DNA from: Limnohabitans sp. 2KL-1
Lineage (GTDB): Bacteria > Pseudomonadota > Gammaproteobacteria > Burkholderiales > Burkholderiaceae_C
Direction of reading: 5' to 3'
DNA length: 64,000 nucleotides
Assembly: GCF_003063435.1 (NCBI RefSeq)
Contig: NZ_NESL01000001.1
Coordinates: forward strand, 744,001 to 808,000
Positions 55,465 through 64,000 of the stretch are shown here, piece by piece. The notes below the pieces were generated by a model, which was not told where the DNA came from, did no database searches, and was given only the letters and a program-made list of their open reading frames with translations. The translations under genes were made by a program, and so were the position numbers. How positions within the stretch are numbered: position 1 is the stretch's first letter; every line of letters starts with the position of its first letter.

Positions 55465-56802
55465 TCAGTCCTTGATCACCAACTCGCCGCGCAGCGAGTG
55501 CGACAGGCCTTGCGTGATGCGCACATCCGCCATCTGACCGATCAGGCGGTCCATGTGGGGGCCGCCGGGGAAGTTGACCACCCGGTTGCACTCGGTGCGG
55601 CCGGCCAGCTCGGTGGCGTCCTTGCGTGAAGGGCGCTCCACCAAAATGCGCTGCACCGTGCCCACGCGGCTTTCGCCGATGCGTTGCACGTTTTCTTCGA
55701 TGGTGGCTTGCAGGTGGTGCAGGCGGCGCAGCTTCACTTCGTGTGGCGTGTCGTCGGGCAAGTTGGCCGCAGGCGTGCCGGGGCGGGGGCTGAAGATGAA
55801 GCTGAAGCTGGTGTCAAAACCCACGTCGGTGATCAGCTTCATCATCTTGTTGAAGTCGTCCTCGGTCTCGCCGGGGAAGCCCACGATGAAATCGCTGCTG
55901 AGCGACATGTCAGGGCGGATCGCCCGCAGCTTGCGGATCGTGCTCTTGTATTCCATGGCGGTGTAGCCGCGCTTCATGGCCATCAAGATGCGGTCCGAGC
56001 CGTGCTGCACCGGCAGGTGCAAATGGCTCACCAGTTTGGGAATCTTTTCATACGCGTCGATCAGGCGCTGCGTGAATTCGTTCGGGTGGCTGGTCACGTA
56101 GCGGATGCGCTCAATGCCGGGCATGTCGGCCACGTATTCGAGCAGCAGCGCAAAGTCTGCAATGTCTGAGGTGCCCCCCATCTTGCCCCGGTAAGCGTTC
56201 ACGTTTTGGCCCAACAGCGTGATCTCTTTCACGCCCTGCGCGGCCAAGCCCGCCACCTCGACCAGCACATCGTCAAACGGGCGTGACACTTCTTCGCCCC
56301 GGGTGTAGGGCACCACGCAGTAGCTGCAATATTTGCTGCAGCCTTCCATGATCGACACAAAGGCCGTAGCACCGTCCACCTTGGCGGGCGGCAGGTGGTC
56401 GAACTTTTCAATCTCGGGGAAGCTGATGTCCACCTGCGGGCGCTGCTCGCGCTCGCGCTCGGCAAGCAACTCGGGCAGGCGGTGCAGGGTCTGCGGGCCA
56501 AACACCACGTCCACATAAGGCGCACGTTTGATGATCTCGGCACCCTCCTGGCTGGCCACGCAGCCGCCCACGCCAATCAGCACGCCCTTGGCTTTGAGGT
56601 GTTGCACCCGGCCCAGATCGCTGAACACTTTTTCTTGCGCCTTCTCGCGCACCGAGCAGGTGTTGAACAAAATCAGATCGGCCTCGTCCACGTCTTGCGT
56701 GGGCTCATAGCCCTGGGCCGCGCCCAGCACATCGGCCATCTTGTCCGAGTCGTACTCGTTCATCTGGCAGCCAAATGTTTTGATGAAGACCTTCTTGCTC
56801 AT
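55465..56802 (-). CDS. miaB: tRNA-2-methylthio-N6-dimethylallyladenosine synthase MiaB
   Basis: 445 aa radical-SAM methylthiotransferase modifying A37 of tRNAs reading UNN codons. The N-terminal domain has the three Cys of the auxiliary cluster ([33 protein letters not shown]). The radical-SAM motif is [20 protein letters not shown]-terminal TRAM domain follows. Convergent with ffh. Confidence 0.97.
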   Translation of the reverse strand: MSKKVFIKTFGCQMNEYDSDKMADVLGAAQGYEPTQDVDEADLILFNTCSVREKAQEKVFSDLGRVQHLKAKGVLIGVGGCVASQEGAEIIKRAPYVDVVFGPQTLHRLPELLAEREREQRPQVDISFPEIEKFDHLPPAKVDGATAFVSIMEGCSKYCSYCVVPYTRGEEVSRPFDDVLVEVAGLAAQGVKEITLLGQNVNAYRGKMGGTSDIADFALLLEYVADMPGIERIRYVTSHPNEFTQRLIDAYEKIPKLVSHLHLPVQHGSDRILMAMKRGYTAMEYKSTIRKLRAIRPDMSLSSDFIVGFPGETEDDFNKMMKLITDVGFDTSFSFIFSPRPGTPAANLPDDTPHEVKLRRLHHLQATIEENVQRIGESRVGTVQRILVERPSRKDATELAGRTECNRVVNFPGGPHMDRLIGQMADVRITQGLSHSLRGELVIKD

Positions 56803-57083
56803 GTGGCCTCCACGGATTCAAGGGAGGAGATGAAGTCAAGGCAAAGCAAAGCACGCCCGCGAAGGGCCAAAGTGCAGCGGTTCATGGTGTAGATCCAGAG
56901 GCTGTTGAGGGGAAGCGCTTAGGACGCTGGGGAAGTGAATTATGGCAGGCGTTCCAGTTGCGTTATGCAGTCGGCACCCTAGGCTAAAGGGTTGGGCTCC
57001 TACCCAGAGGCAGCCTGTTTGCTTTGCGCTTAAGACCCCAAAGTATCGGATTTTTGGCCGATTGAAAGATGCACAGCGCTCTG

Positions 57084-59591
57084 TCACGCCGCCTTGTCCT
57101 CCCCCCTCGAACTCATCGCCCCCTCCAAGCCCGTGATCAAACCGGTCTTGGCGGCGCTGTCCACGTTGGCCAATTCGGCCTCCAGCAAGCGCCGCGCATG
57201 CCGGTCCAGCGGCAAGCCTTTTTCGTCGGCCAGCCACAGCAGCAGCACGGCCCAGACCAGGGCAGGGCTGCCCAGGGCTTTGGCGTGGTGCAGCACAAAG
57301 TCGGCCATGAAGGCGGTGCGTGCGGTGCCCAGGCTTGCCGAGAGGGCGGCGCGGAAGCTGCGTTTGCCGTAGGCTTGGGTGTTGAACTGTTGCAGCAGGT
57401 CCACCAGTGGATTGTTGGGGGCGTCCAGGCTTTGCAGCACCACGCTCAGTTGGGTAAAGGTGTTGCTGTAGGTGCGCTGGCGTTGTTGTTGCCAATAGTC
57501 CGGTGGCAGGGCCTGCTGGGTGAGCGCGGGCGTTGGGGTGTGCACGGGCTTGGGCACCGCTGTCAACTCGGTGGTGTCTGTCGGCGGGCTGTAGGCTTTG
57601 ATGATGGGCATTGGGGCAGGTGAAGGGAACGCTGGCGTATCCGCGCCGTCTGCGGCTTTGCGCAAGAAGGCTGGAATCTCGATGTCGTCCATGCCCGCGT
57701 TGGCCATGCCATCGACCTTGGTGGCTGCGTGGGTGCGGCTGGATCGCCAGACAGCAGGTGTGTTCATGGGGACATGACGGTGTGTCGATGCCACCCGCAT
57801 CATCAAGTTGTCTGGCACGCTGAAGTTGACCTCTTCTCCGCCATGCTTGACCGTCCCATTCCCTCCCAAACCTGCCGCCTGCATCTGCGCCACTTGTTGC
57901 AGCAAAGGCAAGTCTTGCGCTTTTTCAGCTTCGGCGCGTGGGTGCACCAAGATGAAGTTGGTGTGGGGCGTGACGAGTTGGTATTGCACCGCCAGCGCTC
58001 GCTGGCGCTGGGCGTCGGTGGTGTCCAGCAGGCGTTGCGCGGCGCACAGGCGCGGCAGCACGCCGTCGGTGTCCCACAGCAGTTGTTCGGCTTGGTGAAT
58101 GAGGGTTTGACCAGACAGTGTCCAGCGCTGGCGGGGGGCGGCCAACGGCTTGCGGCTGCTTTGTGCCCATTGGTGTACGGTGTCGCCCTGGCTGATTTCG
58201 CGTGGGCTGGGCGACTGGTAGATCAGTTCGGCATCGCTTTCCACGCTGCACTGGATGGCACAGGCGTGGCGCATGCGCCCGAGCAAACGGGCCACGGCTT
58301 GTTGCATGCTTTGCTTGGGGCTGACCATTTCGCAGGCGCCGCCGCTGACCTCGGCCAGTTCGCGCAGCAGGCTTTCGGCCGGGGCGCTGCCCACGCCCAG
58401 CGCAAACAAGCGGTGGCCAGACTGGCGCACAGTGGCCACGATGTGTTCAATGTTCCAGACTTCGCCATCGGTGATGAGCAGGATGCTGGCCGCTTCAACT
58501 GGGCACTCGTCTTCTGGCGTAATCCGAATCACAGCTTCAAGTGCGCTGTCCATTTCGGTGCCGCCCAAGTCGGCGTTGATGTTGCGGGCTTCCGTACGCA
58601 GGCGGCGCTGATAAGCCTCTGTGCAGGGTTGCAGCCGTGGCAGCACATGCAAGGGGCGTGTGCCAAAGCGCGTCATGGACACTTCATCGTCCGTGTTCAG
58701 CTGATGGAACAGCCAGTCCAGCGCATCGCGGGCTTGTTCATTGCTGTCGCCTTGCATGGAGCCAGAGCCGTCCACCAGCACTTTCATGCGCAGCTTGGCA
58801 GGCGCGGTGTTTGCTGCATCCCAATGGGCTGTAGCGCTGGTCAGCAGGGTGTATTGGCCGGGTTGCGTGGCATCGGCGCTGGCCATGGCAAAGACCATGT
58901 CTTTCAGACCGTGAATGGTCAGCACAAAGTCGCGGTCCAGCCATGCTTTGTTTTGCAGTTTGACCATCACGCCGTTTTGGTGTTTGACCAGTTGCACGCC
59001 ATGGGATGGGCTGGTGATGGTGCCTTTGGCCAAGGGGTTGGCAATGTCCAGCGACACATGCAGGCGGTATTCGGCCAGAGCGCTGCTGGCGGCGGTCTGG
59101 TGCGGTGCCAGGCCGCCCTGGCTGTGTTCGTCGCCATAACGTGGCGCGATGGTGGTGGGCAGACTCAAACGCAGCATGCCGCCTTCCAGCTTGAGCAGTT
59201 GGGCATATTCCATCTCGATCACCACCTCGTCGCCAGGAAGGATGTTGCCCAGGTTGGCGGTGTAAAGGTCTTTGCCCGAGCGCTCCAGCATGACGGGCAA
59301 GTCGCCGGACTGGATGGCTTTTTCGTAGGTGGTTTCGGCTTCTTTCTTTTCGACCACGGTGCCGGTCATGCGTTTGCCGTTGAGTTCGACCGCCATGCTC
59401 AGCAGCACGCCGTCCCAAGCTAGTGGGAAGGTGTAGACGCATTCCAAGTTGTCGCTGGTGGTGTTGCGGTAGACCTGGCGCAGCTTCATGCGCAGCATCA
59501 GGCCTTGCAGTTGACCCTGGGCCTGCACCGATTGCAGGGCCACGGCTTGACCGTCATGGCGGCTTTTGAGGCCCATCACTTGATTGTTCAT
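57084..59591 (-). CDS. VIT and VWA domain protein
   Basis: 835 aa. Residues 1 to about 130 are a vault/inter-alpha-trypsin VIT domain (LKSRHDGQAVALQSV, VYTFPLAWDGVLLSMAVELNGK). A von Willebrand A domain follows with the metal-dependent adhesion motif VDGSGSMQGDS (Asp274) and TDGEVWN. The C-terminal 250 residues are Pro/Thr-rich with helical ends. No signal peptide is seen, so it is probably cytoplasmic. GGGAG lies before the ATG at 59591. It is translationally coupled to the upstream MerR gene. Function unknown. Confidence 0.85.
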   Translation of the reverse strand: MNNQVMGLKSRHDGQAVALQSVQAQGQLQGLMLRMKLRQVYRNTTSDNLECVYTFPLAWDGVLLSMAVELNGKRMTGTVVEKKEAETTYEKAIQSGDLPVMLERSGKDLYTANLGNILPGDEVVIEMEYAQLLKLEGGMLRLSLPTTIAPRYGDEHSQGGLAPHQTAASSALAEYRLHVSLDIANPLAKGTITSPSHGVQLVKHQNGVMVKLQNKAWLDRDFVLTIHGLKDMVFAMASADATQPGQYTLLTSATAHWDAANTAPAKLRMKVLVDGSGSMQGDSNEQARDALDWLFHQLNTDDEVSMTRFGTRPLHVLPRLQPCTEAYQRRLRTEARNINADLGGTEMDSALEAVIRITPEDECPVEAASILLITDGEVWNIEHIVATVRQSGHRLFALGVGSAPAESLLRELAEVSGGACEMVSPKQSMQQAVARLLGRMRHACAIQCSVESDAELIYQSPSPREISQGDTVHQWAQSSRKPLAAPRQRWTLSGQTLIHQAEQLLWDTDGVLPRLCAAQRLLDTTDAQRQRALAVQYQLVTPHTNFILVHPRAEAEKAQDLPLLQQVAQMQAAGLGGNGTVKHGGEEVNFSVPDNLMMRVASTHRHVPMNTPAVWRSSRTHAATKVDGMANAGMDDIEIPAFLRKAADGADTPAFPSPAPMPIIKAYSPPTDTTELTAVPKPVHTPTPALTQQALPPDYWQQQRQRTYSNTFTQLSVVLQSLDAPNNPLVDLLQQFNTQAYGKRSFRAALSASLGTARTAFMADFVLHHAKALGSPALVWAVLLLWLADEKGLPLDRHARRLLEAELANVDSAAKTGLITGLEGAMSSRGEDKAA

Positions 59592-59980
59592 TTTGTTTTC
59601 TCCCATTCGGTCATGACGCTGCGCACAAACGCGCGCAGTTGTTCGGGTGACAAGCCCGCTTCTTGAGGGTCGATTTGCAATTCCACCCCTGGCGCGATGA
59701 ACACATGGCTGCGCACGCTGATGGCGCCGGGCTGGTGTTGGCGGTCAGGCACGGGCGATTCACCACCGGCCAAGACTTCTCGGATGCGCTCCAACGACAC
59801 CCCTGCATCGGCCAGCTTGCGGATTTGCATGAGCTGGCCCAGATGCACGGGCGTGTAGTGCGCTGCCCGGGTCTCGCCCACGGGGCGGTCCACCAACCCC
59901 AACTGCATGTAATAGCGGACCGTGCGCTTGGGCAAGTCGGTCAGCGCGCAGAGCTGGTCTATGGAGTAGGTGGTGGTCAT
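59588..59980 (-). CDS. MerR-family transcriptional regulator
   Basis: 130 aa. The N-terminal winged helix reads YSIDQLCALTDLPKRTVRYYMQLGLVDRP, with the MerR signature RYY, followed by LMQIRKLADAGVSLERIREVL. The C-terminal part, with SVRSHVFIAPGVELQIDP, is a short unknown sensor region without metal-binding Cys. Start at ATG 59980, with CACAAT 6 nt upstream. Its TGA overlaps the VIT/VWA start, so the pair forms an operon. Confidence 0.85.
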   Translation of the reverse strand: MTTTYSIDQLCALTDLPKRTVRYYMQLGLVDRPVGETRAAHYTPVHLGQLMQIRKLADAGVSLERIREVLAGGESPVPDRQHQPGAISVRSHVFIAPGVELQIDPQEAGLSPEQLRAFVRSVMTEWEKTK

Positions 59981-60142
59981 GGGGTTATTGTGACATAAAC
60001 ACTGTTGCAATAACTGTCTTTAATAAAGCGAGCCTTACCCTGTCCTTAAGTTGGGCGTTTCAAAACATGCTGGGGTTGTGGTTCACGTAATATCACATAA
60101 ATTAAATTTCCATCATAATTTTTGCGTATAACGTGCAAAAAA

Positions 60143-60157
60143 ATGCATCTGATGCAT
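60143..60157. promoter_or_regulatory. ATGCAT repeat pair upstream of the RloA-like gene
   Basis: ATGCAT-CTG-ATGCAT, a palindromic doublet 10 bases before the ATPase start. A CATAAT hexamer at 60155-60160 overlaps its end and is 7 nt before the ATG. The 188-base region between the MerR and ATPase genes is clearly more AT-rich than its surroundings. Confidence 0.35.
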
Positions 60158-60167
60158 AATTTGATCC

Positions 60168-61448
60168 ATGTTGATTGAATTTTCAGTGAGCAATTACCGC
60201 TCCATCCACCAACGCCAGACCCTGAGCATGGCGGCTGCTTCTGCGTATGACGAGCTGCTGGCGTCGAATACGTTTGAAGTTAGTGCGGGCGGCAGCTTGC
60301 CGCGTTTGGTGCGTTCGGCAGTGTTGTACGGACCCAATGCTTCAGGCAAGAGCACGCTCATTGCTGCGCTAAATTTCCTGCAAGAGTTGGTCTTGCGTTC
60401 GCACCAGCACCAGGCGGGTGACGCACTTGACGTGGTTCCTTTCAAGCTGTCTCCCCAGTCCCGGGCCGAAGACAGCGAGTTTGAAATCACTTTTATGGAA
60501 GGTGGTGTGCGCTATGAATACGGCGTTCGCTGCAACGCCGTGCGGGTGACCGAAGAGTGGCTGTTCGCCTACCCGCAAGGCCGTGCTCAAAAGTGGTTCC
60601 ACCGTGCCTGGGATGCCGAGGCAGGCAAAGACGTTTACAAGTTCAGCGCCCAGTTTGTGGGCGGGCGTAAACGCCAGGACTGGGCGGATGAAACCTTGGA
60701 GAACACGCTGTATTTCTCGAAAGCAGTTCAAAACAAGCAAGAGCAACTTCGCCTCGTGTTTGATTGGTTCAAAGACCGCTTGCGCGTGGTGGACGCGCCG
60801 CACAGTCTGAGCGTGGGCTACACGATGCAACGCTGCAAAAACGCCGCCGACCGGCAGCGGATTGTTGAGTTCATGAACATGGCAGACCTGTGCATTGCAG
60901 ACCTTCGGCTTGAAGAGTCCACGTTTGCAGTTGACCAGCTGCCCAAAGGCATGCCGTCTGCTGTGCGCGATCAAATTGCCAAGGACTTGGATGGCAAGAA
61001 GATCACATCGGTCAAGTTCGTGCACCAAGACGTGGTCACAGGGGAGGGTGTGGAATTTGCAGAAGAGGAAGAGTCAGACGGCACCCGCGCCTTGTTTGCT
61101 TTTGCCGGGCCTTGGCTGGATGTGACCGAAAACAACCGTGTGCTGGTGGTGGATGAGCTTGATACCAGCTTGCACCCGATGCTGGTCCATTACCTGGTCA
61201 AGCGTTTGCACTTGGAGAACTCCAAGGCGCAGTTGATTTTCACGACGCACGACACCACGCTGCTGAGCCAAAGAATTCTGCGGCGTGACCAGGTGTGGTT
61301 CATGGAAAAAGACGCACAACGGGCCTCCAAGTTGTACCCCTTGTCTGACTTCAGCCCGCGCGAGAACGAAGCGATTGAGCGCGGTTATCTGAATGGCCGT
61401 TATGGCGGTATTCCGTTTTTGAAGGATCTGGACTTTTATGGGGTCTGA
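60168..61448 (+). CDS. RloA-like AAA ATPase (AbiLi type), probable anti-phage component
   Basis: 426 aa ABC/SMC-like AAA ATPase. Walker A is GPNASGKST at residues 55-63, preceded by the FSVSNYRSI start typical of the family. Walker B is VLVVDELDTSLHP with Asp329-Glu330. FTTHDTTLL provides the switch His. It is followed, with an 11-base overlap, by an RloB-type gene. This ATPase-RloB pair is known as R-linked ORFs in restriction loci and as AbiL in Lactococcus, so a defence role is expected. The upstream region is AT-rich, suggesting acquired DNA. Confidence 0.85.
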   Translation: MLIEFSVSNYRSIHQRQTLSMAAASAYDELLASNTFEVSAGGSLPRLVRSAVLYGPNASGKSTLIAALNFLQELVLRSHQHQAGDALDVVPFKLSPQSRAEDSEFEITFMEGGVRYEYGVRCNAVRVTEEWLFAYPQGRAQKWFHRAWDAEAGKDVYKFSAQFVGGRKRQDWADETLENTLYFSKAVQNKQEQLRLVFDWFKDRLRVVDAPHSLSVGYTMQRCKNAADRQRIVEFMNMADLCIADLRLEESTFAVDQLPKGMPSAVRDQIAKDLDGKKITSVKFVHQDVVTGEGVEFAEEEESDGTRALFAFAGPWLDVTENNRVLVVDELDTSLHPMLVHYLVKRLHLENSKAQLIFTTHDTTLLSQRILRRDQVWFMEKDAQRASKLYPLSDFSPRENEAIERGYLNGRYGGIPFLKDLDFYGV

Positions 61449-62130
61449 CGATCTGTTCAAAAAGCGCAAGGCCAGGGCCAGCAACGCCCTGGCCAGGCAG
61501 CAGCAGCAGCGGGCGCAGAGCCCACGCTGCTTGATCGTCTGTGAAGGCAGCAAGACCGAGCCGCATGACCTGGCCGAGTTGCGCGAGGTGTGGGGCATTC
61601 CACATTCATGGGTGAACATCAAGCCCAGTGAGGGTTCGTCGCCAGACCGTGTAGTGCAGACGGCCGAGAAACTGTATGCCGAAGACGCTCAAATGGGCGA
61701 CAGTTTTGACCAGGTTTTTTGCGTCTTCGACCGCGATGCACACCCCACGTTCAGCTCGGCTGTTCAGCGTACACGCGAGTTGGCGTCCAACGGAAAACCT
61801 TTCAAAGCCATCACCTCAACGCCGTGCTTTGAGTTTTGGTTTTTGCTGCATTTTGGCTATTCCGATGCGCCATTTGCCAAGGCCGGTAAAAAATCGGTCG
61901 GCGACGTGGTGGTCAGCCAGTTCAAAACCAAAGCGGGTTTGGCGCAATACGGGAAGGCGCAAAAAGGAATGGCGGCGCAGCTGCAAGGTAAGTTGGCAGC
62001 AGCCACCAAGCACGCCACTAAGTTGCGGCAGTCCGCAGCGACAACCCAAAACCAAGACCCCCAGATTCACGCCAATCCTTGGACCAATGTGGATGAATTG
62101 GTGCAGTACATCGAAGGCTTGAAGCGTTGA
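61438..62130 (+). CDS. RloB-like protein (AbiLii type), probable defence effector
   Basis: 230 aa. Family motifs in order: CLIVCEGSKTEP (Glu36, Glu41), QVFCVFDRDAHP (Asp98, Asp100) and STPCFEFWFLLHF (129-139). The acidic pattern resembles a TOPRIM-like nuclease core, so a nuclease activity released by the partner ATPase is plausible but unproven. A basic N-terminus (FKKRKARAS) precedes. The start overlaps the ATPase stop by 11 bases, so the products are made together. Confidence 0.82.
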   Translation: MGSDDLFKKRKARASNALARQQQQRAQSPRCLIVCEGSKTEPHDLAELREVWGIPHSWVNIKPSEGSSPDRVVQTAEKLYAEDAQMGDSFDQVFCVFDRDAHPTFSSAVQRTRELASNGKPFKAITSTPCFEFWFLLHFGYSDAPFAKAGKKSVGDVVVSQFKTKAGLAQYGKAQKGMAAQLQGKLAAATKHATKLRQSAATTQNQDPQIHANPWTNVDELVQYIEGLKR

Positions 62131-62158
62131 TGCCAACAGACCCGAACGACCGGAGAAG

Positions 62159-62286
62159 ATGCAGTTGGCGGCAGGTGGCTCAAAAGCCTTGATTGATGAA
62201 GCCAAGGCTTGGGCATATTCCCGCCCGCCAAGGTAACTCAGTTGGTTCAGGTGCTGGATGACTTCAGGCACCGGGCTGCGGCTTGA
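62159..62286 (+). pseudogene. Broken gene remnant after rloB
   Basis: A short frame reads GGSKALIDEAKAWAYSRPPR and stops. A single-base frame change at that point continues as KVTQLVQVLDDFRHRAAA and a stop. Together they look like the C-terminal end of one protein split by an indel. The family was not recognised. It is not in the same frame as the RloB gene. Confidence 0.4.
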
Positions 62287-62289
62287 GGC

Positions 62290-62505
62290 TTATCGAGACT
62301 CTTCTAGGGATTGACGGTTTTTAATATTCGGCAACTGTTCACGAGCTATCGCCAATTTGGTATCCAGTGTGGCCATTACAAGTTCTACTGGCACGCCACT
62401 TCCAGACTGGATAGTGTCTCCAATCGCGGTAAGACCACGCGTCAGAAAGTCGGCATGGTGCTGGGGGGACGACTGGATTGGTTGCAACTTTTTCTCAAGA
62501 TTCAT
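62290..62505 (-). CDS. Small protein of unknown function
   Basis: 71 aa, MNLEKKLQPIQSSPQHHADF then a helical region with VPVELVMATLDTKLAIAREQLP. No domain recognised. Its ATG lies 11 bases inside the end of the DUF2889 gene, which suggests translational coupling. The C-terminus is charged. It might be a regulator or antitoxin-like protein, but no partner toxin is visible. Confidence 0.5.
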   Translation of the reverse strand: MNLEKKLQPIQSSPQHHADFLTRGLTAIGDTIQSGSGVPVELVMATLDTKLAIAREQLPNIKNRQSLEESR

Positions 62506-63121
62506 TGGAACCCTCAACCACCTTCGGCCTGAAAAACATCGGATACGCCCTCTGCACTGTCGGGCTGTCATAGGCCCAGCTGTGGCATTGGCCCAGGTGG
62601 TAGGGCGGTTGGGTGATTTCGGGTTGGGGCTGGCCAGCCTGTTCGCGGCGCTGCCATTGGCCTGCGGGCAGGGTTTGGTAGGCGGCGGTCGCCATGTTGA
62701 ACAGCAGTTCACGCAGGTGGGTGCAGCCTTCGGTGCCACCGATGTGTGCGTTGATGACCTTGCGCCAGCCGGGGCCCATGGTCTGGCCGATCAGTTTGTG
62801 CATGCCGTGCGGTGCGCCAGCGCATTCGGGGTGGGGGATGTCGTCCATCGCCGTGACGATGTCCTGGATGACCATTTTGTTGTTCAGCGTGACGCGGATT
62901 TTCAGGCCGTGGATGGGTTCGTTGGCCGGGAAGGGGCGTTCGTTGGGCACCTGAAAACCATAGGTTTTGACGTCGGTCAATTCGGCTTCGATGTCCCACA
63001 GGCCATCTTCACGGTCAAAGCCTTGGTACACCACGGTTCGCGTATGTGACAGTTTTCGGGGGGAGGGTGGTGAAAGTGCCAATGGAAATCTCGCGGGGCT
63101 GATGTTGAATCGCTCAATCAT
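62495..63121 (-). CDS. DUF2889-family protein
   Basis: 208 aa. HTRTVVYQGFDREDGLWDIEAELTD and the conserved DDIPHPECAG, GCTHLRELLFNMATAA fit DUF2889, a family of unknown function often found beside CoA-ligase and thiolase genes. Start at 63121; the frame is open further upstream but would run into the divergent ligase gene. The 21-base gap to that gene means the promoters overlap. Confidence 0.78.
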   Translation of the reverse strand: MIERFNISPARFPLALSPPSPRKLSHTRTVVYQGFDREDGLWDIEAELTDVKTYGFQVPNERPFPANEPIHGLKIRVTLNNKMVIQDIVTAMDDIPHPECAGAPHGMHKLIGQTMGPGWRKVINAHIGGTEGCTHLRELLFNMATAAYQTLPAGQWQRREQAGQPQPEITQPPYHLGQCHSWAYDSPTVQRAYPMFFRPKVVEGSNES

Positions 63122-63142
63122 AGCCACGCAGGAGTTCTCAAC

Positions 63143-64000
63143 ATGTCCACCGCCATCCACCCCGCCGTTCGCCGCCAGACCATTGCCGATGCCCTGCGCC
63201 GCACCGCGATCCGCTTGCCTGCCAAAACCGGCATCGTGTGTGGTGCCACCACCTGGACCTATGCCGAGTTCGATGCCCTGGTGAGTCGCCTGGCCGCAGG
63301 CCTGGCCAGCATCGGCGTGGCCGAGGGCGACAAGGTGGCGGTGCTGGCGCGCAATTCGCACGGTTTTGCGGCGCTGCGCTTTGCGCTGGCCCGCCGTGGC
63401 GCGGTCATGGTGCCGATCAATTTCATGCTCAAGGCCGACGAGGTGGCTTACATCCTGCGCCACGCGGGTGCCAAAACCCTGGCCACCGACAGCGGTTTGG
63501 CCGAGCTGGCGCAGGCTGCGTCAAAACTGGAAACGAAAGTCGAGCAGTTCATCTGGCTGCCCTCCGAAGACCCGAGCCAGAGCGTGGCGGGCATGCACAA
63601 CTTTGACGTGCTGGCCGCTTGCACTGATCCATTGCCCGATTTGCGCCTGGGCAGCTACGATGTGGCGCAGATCGTCTACACCAGCGGCACCGAGTCGTCG
63701 CCCAAAGGCGCGCAGCTCACTCACGACGCCGTCATGTGGCAATACGTCAGCTGCGTGATCGACGCCGAAATTGCGGAGGCCGACGTGGCTCTGCACGCGC
63801 TGCCGCTGTACCACTGCGCTCAGCTTGATGTGTTTTTTGGCCCGGCCATTTACATGGGCAGCACCAACGTGATCACGTCCAAGCCCACGCCCGACAACCT
63901 GTTGCCGATGCTCGAAAAGTTCGGCATCACCAGCTTCTTTGCGCCGCCCACGGTGTGGATTGCATTGCTGCGCTCGCCATTCATGGACGCCGACAAACTC
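63143..64000 (+). CDS. AMP-dependent acyl-CoA synthetase/ligase, 3' end outside window
   Basis: First 286 residues of an ANL-superfamily acyl-CoA ligase. A GGAGT site precedes the ATG. Visible motifs: TWTYAEFDALVSRLAAGL, RRGAVMVPINFMLKADEVAYIL, the phosphate loop YTSGTESSPKGAQLTH (where most members read SGTTGxPKG), and LPLYHCAQLDVFF. Fatty or aromatic acid activation is expected; the specificity region is partly missing. Divergent from the DUF2889 gene. Confidence 0.88.
   Translation, partial: MSTAIHPAVRRQTIADALRRTAIRLPAKTGIVCGATTWTYAEFDALVSRLAAGLASIGVAEGDKVAVLARNSHGFAALRFALARRGAVMVPINFMLKADEVAYILRHAGAKTLATDSGLAELAQAASKLETKVEQFIWLPSEDPSQSVAGMHNFDVLAACTDPLPDLRLGSYDVAQIVYTSGTESSPKGAQLTHDAVMWQYVSCVIDAEIAEADVALHALPLYHCAQLDVFFGPAIYMGSTNVITSKPTPDNLLPMLEKFGITSFFAPPTVWIALLRSPFMDADKL

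Noticed and set aside
57729..59423. Long plus-strand open frame opposite the VIT/VWA gene
   Set aside because: No domain or ribosome site is seen, and the minus-strand frame has clear VIT and VWA motifs.

Overview
The window reads as chromosomal DNA of a betaproteobacterium of the order Burkholderiales, most likely family Comamonadaceae (relatives of Limnohabitans, Rhodoferax or Polaromonas). The evidence is the high-GC coding bias, four Bug-type (TctC) periplasmic binding proteins, the grxC-secB-gpsA and accB-accC-prmA-DUF3426 gene orders, a lysine/alanine-repeat histone H1-like protein beside nrdAB, and the overall protein character. No rRNA, tRNA, CRISPR array, insertion sequence or prophage was seen. 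Genus is inference.

Layout. 1-7.3 kb: 3' part of a hybrid sensor kinase, then nudB, a YbhP-like phosphodiesterase, clsB, folE and a BLUF photoreceptor, followed by an EamA transporter and a DUF429 protein. 7.4-18.0 kb: a catabolic-looking island with a three-subunit molybdenum hydroxylase (FAD subunit fused to a CoxG domain), a DHDPS-superfamily aldolase lacking usual catalytic residues, a 3-hydroxyanthranilate dioxygenase, an aspartate-dehydrogenase-like enzyme, two Bug proteins, a LysR regulator and a convergent extradiol dioxygenase. 18.1-23.6 kb: a Y-family polymerase under a perfect LexA box, an isochorismatase-family hydrolase, a YidD-like protein, a cupin, an SbmA-like transporter, a SRPBCC protein and an exported protein of unknown function. 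23.6-29.9 kb: SulP transporter, sulfatase, two Bug proteins, a divergent MarR regulator and a secreted nuclease.

30-57 kb is mostly core housekeeping: moeB, a C-terminal processing protease, gpmA, rhodanese, grxC, secB, gpsA, rodA, tldD, aroG, an EamA transporter, mpl, a TlpA-like thioredoxin, accB, accC, prmA, a DUF3426 protein, the H1-like protein, nrdB, nrdA, ampD, a small PP0621-like protein, a CcsA-like assembly protein, ffh and miaB. Regulation is unusually legible here: aroG has an aromatic-codon leader peptide with a matching terminator and antiterminator, and nrdA has two NrdR boxes 32 bp apart.

57-64 kb is accessory: a VIT/VWA protein translationally coupled to a MerR regulator, an RloA/RloB (AbiL-like) ATPase-effector pair that is probably anti-phage, a broken gene remnant, a small unknown ORF, a DUF2889 protein and the 5' part of an acyl-CoA ligase.

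Across the window several genes have a -10-like hexamer only 6-8 nt before the start codon, which suggests many leaderless transcripts. The strongest candidates for something undescribed are the molybdenum-hydroxylase / ring-cleavage island, the folE-BLUF pair behind a perfect palindrome, and the RloAB module.
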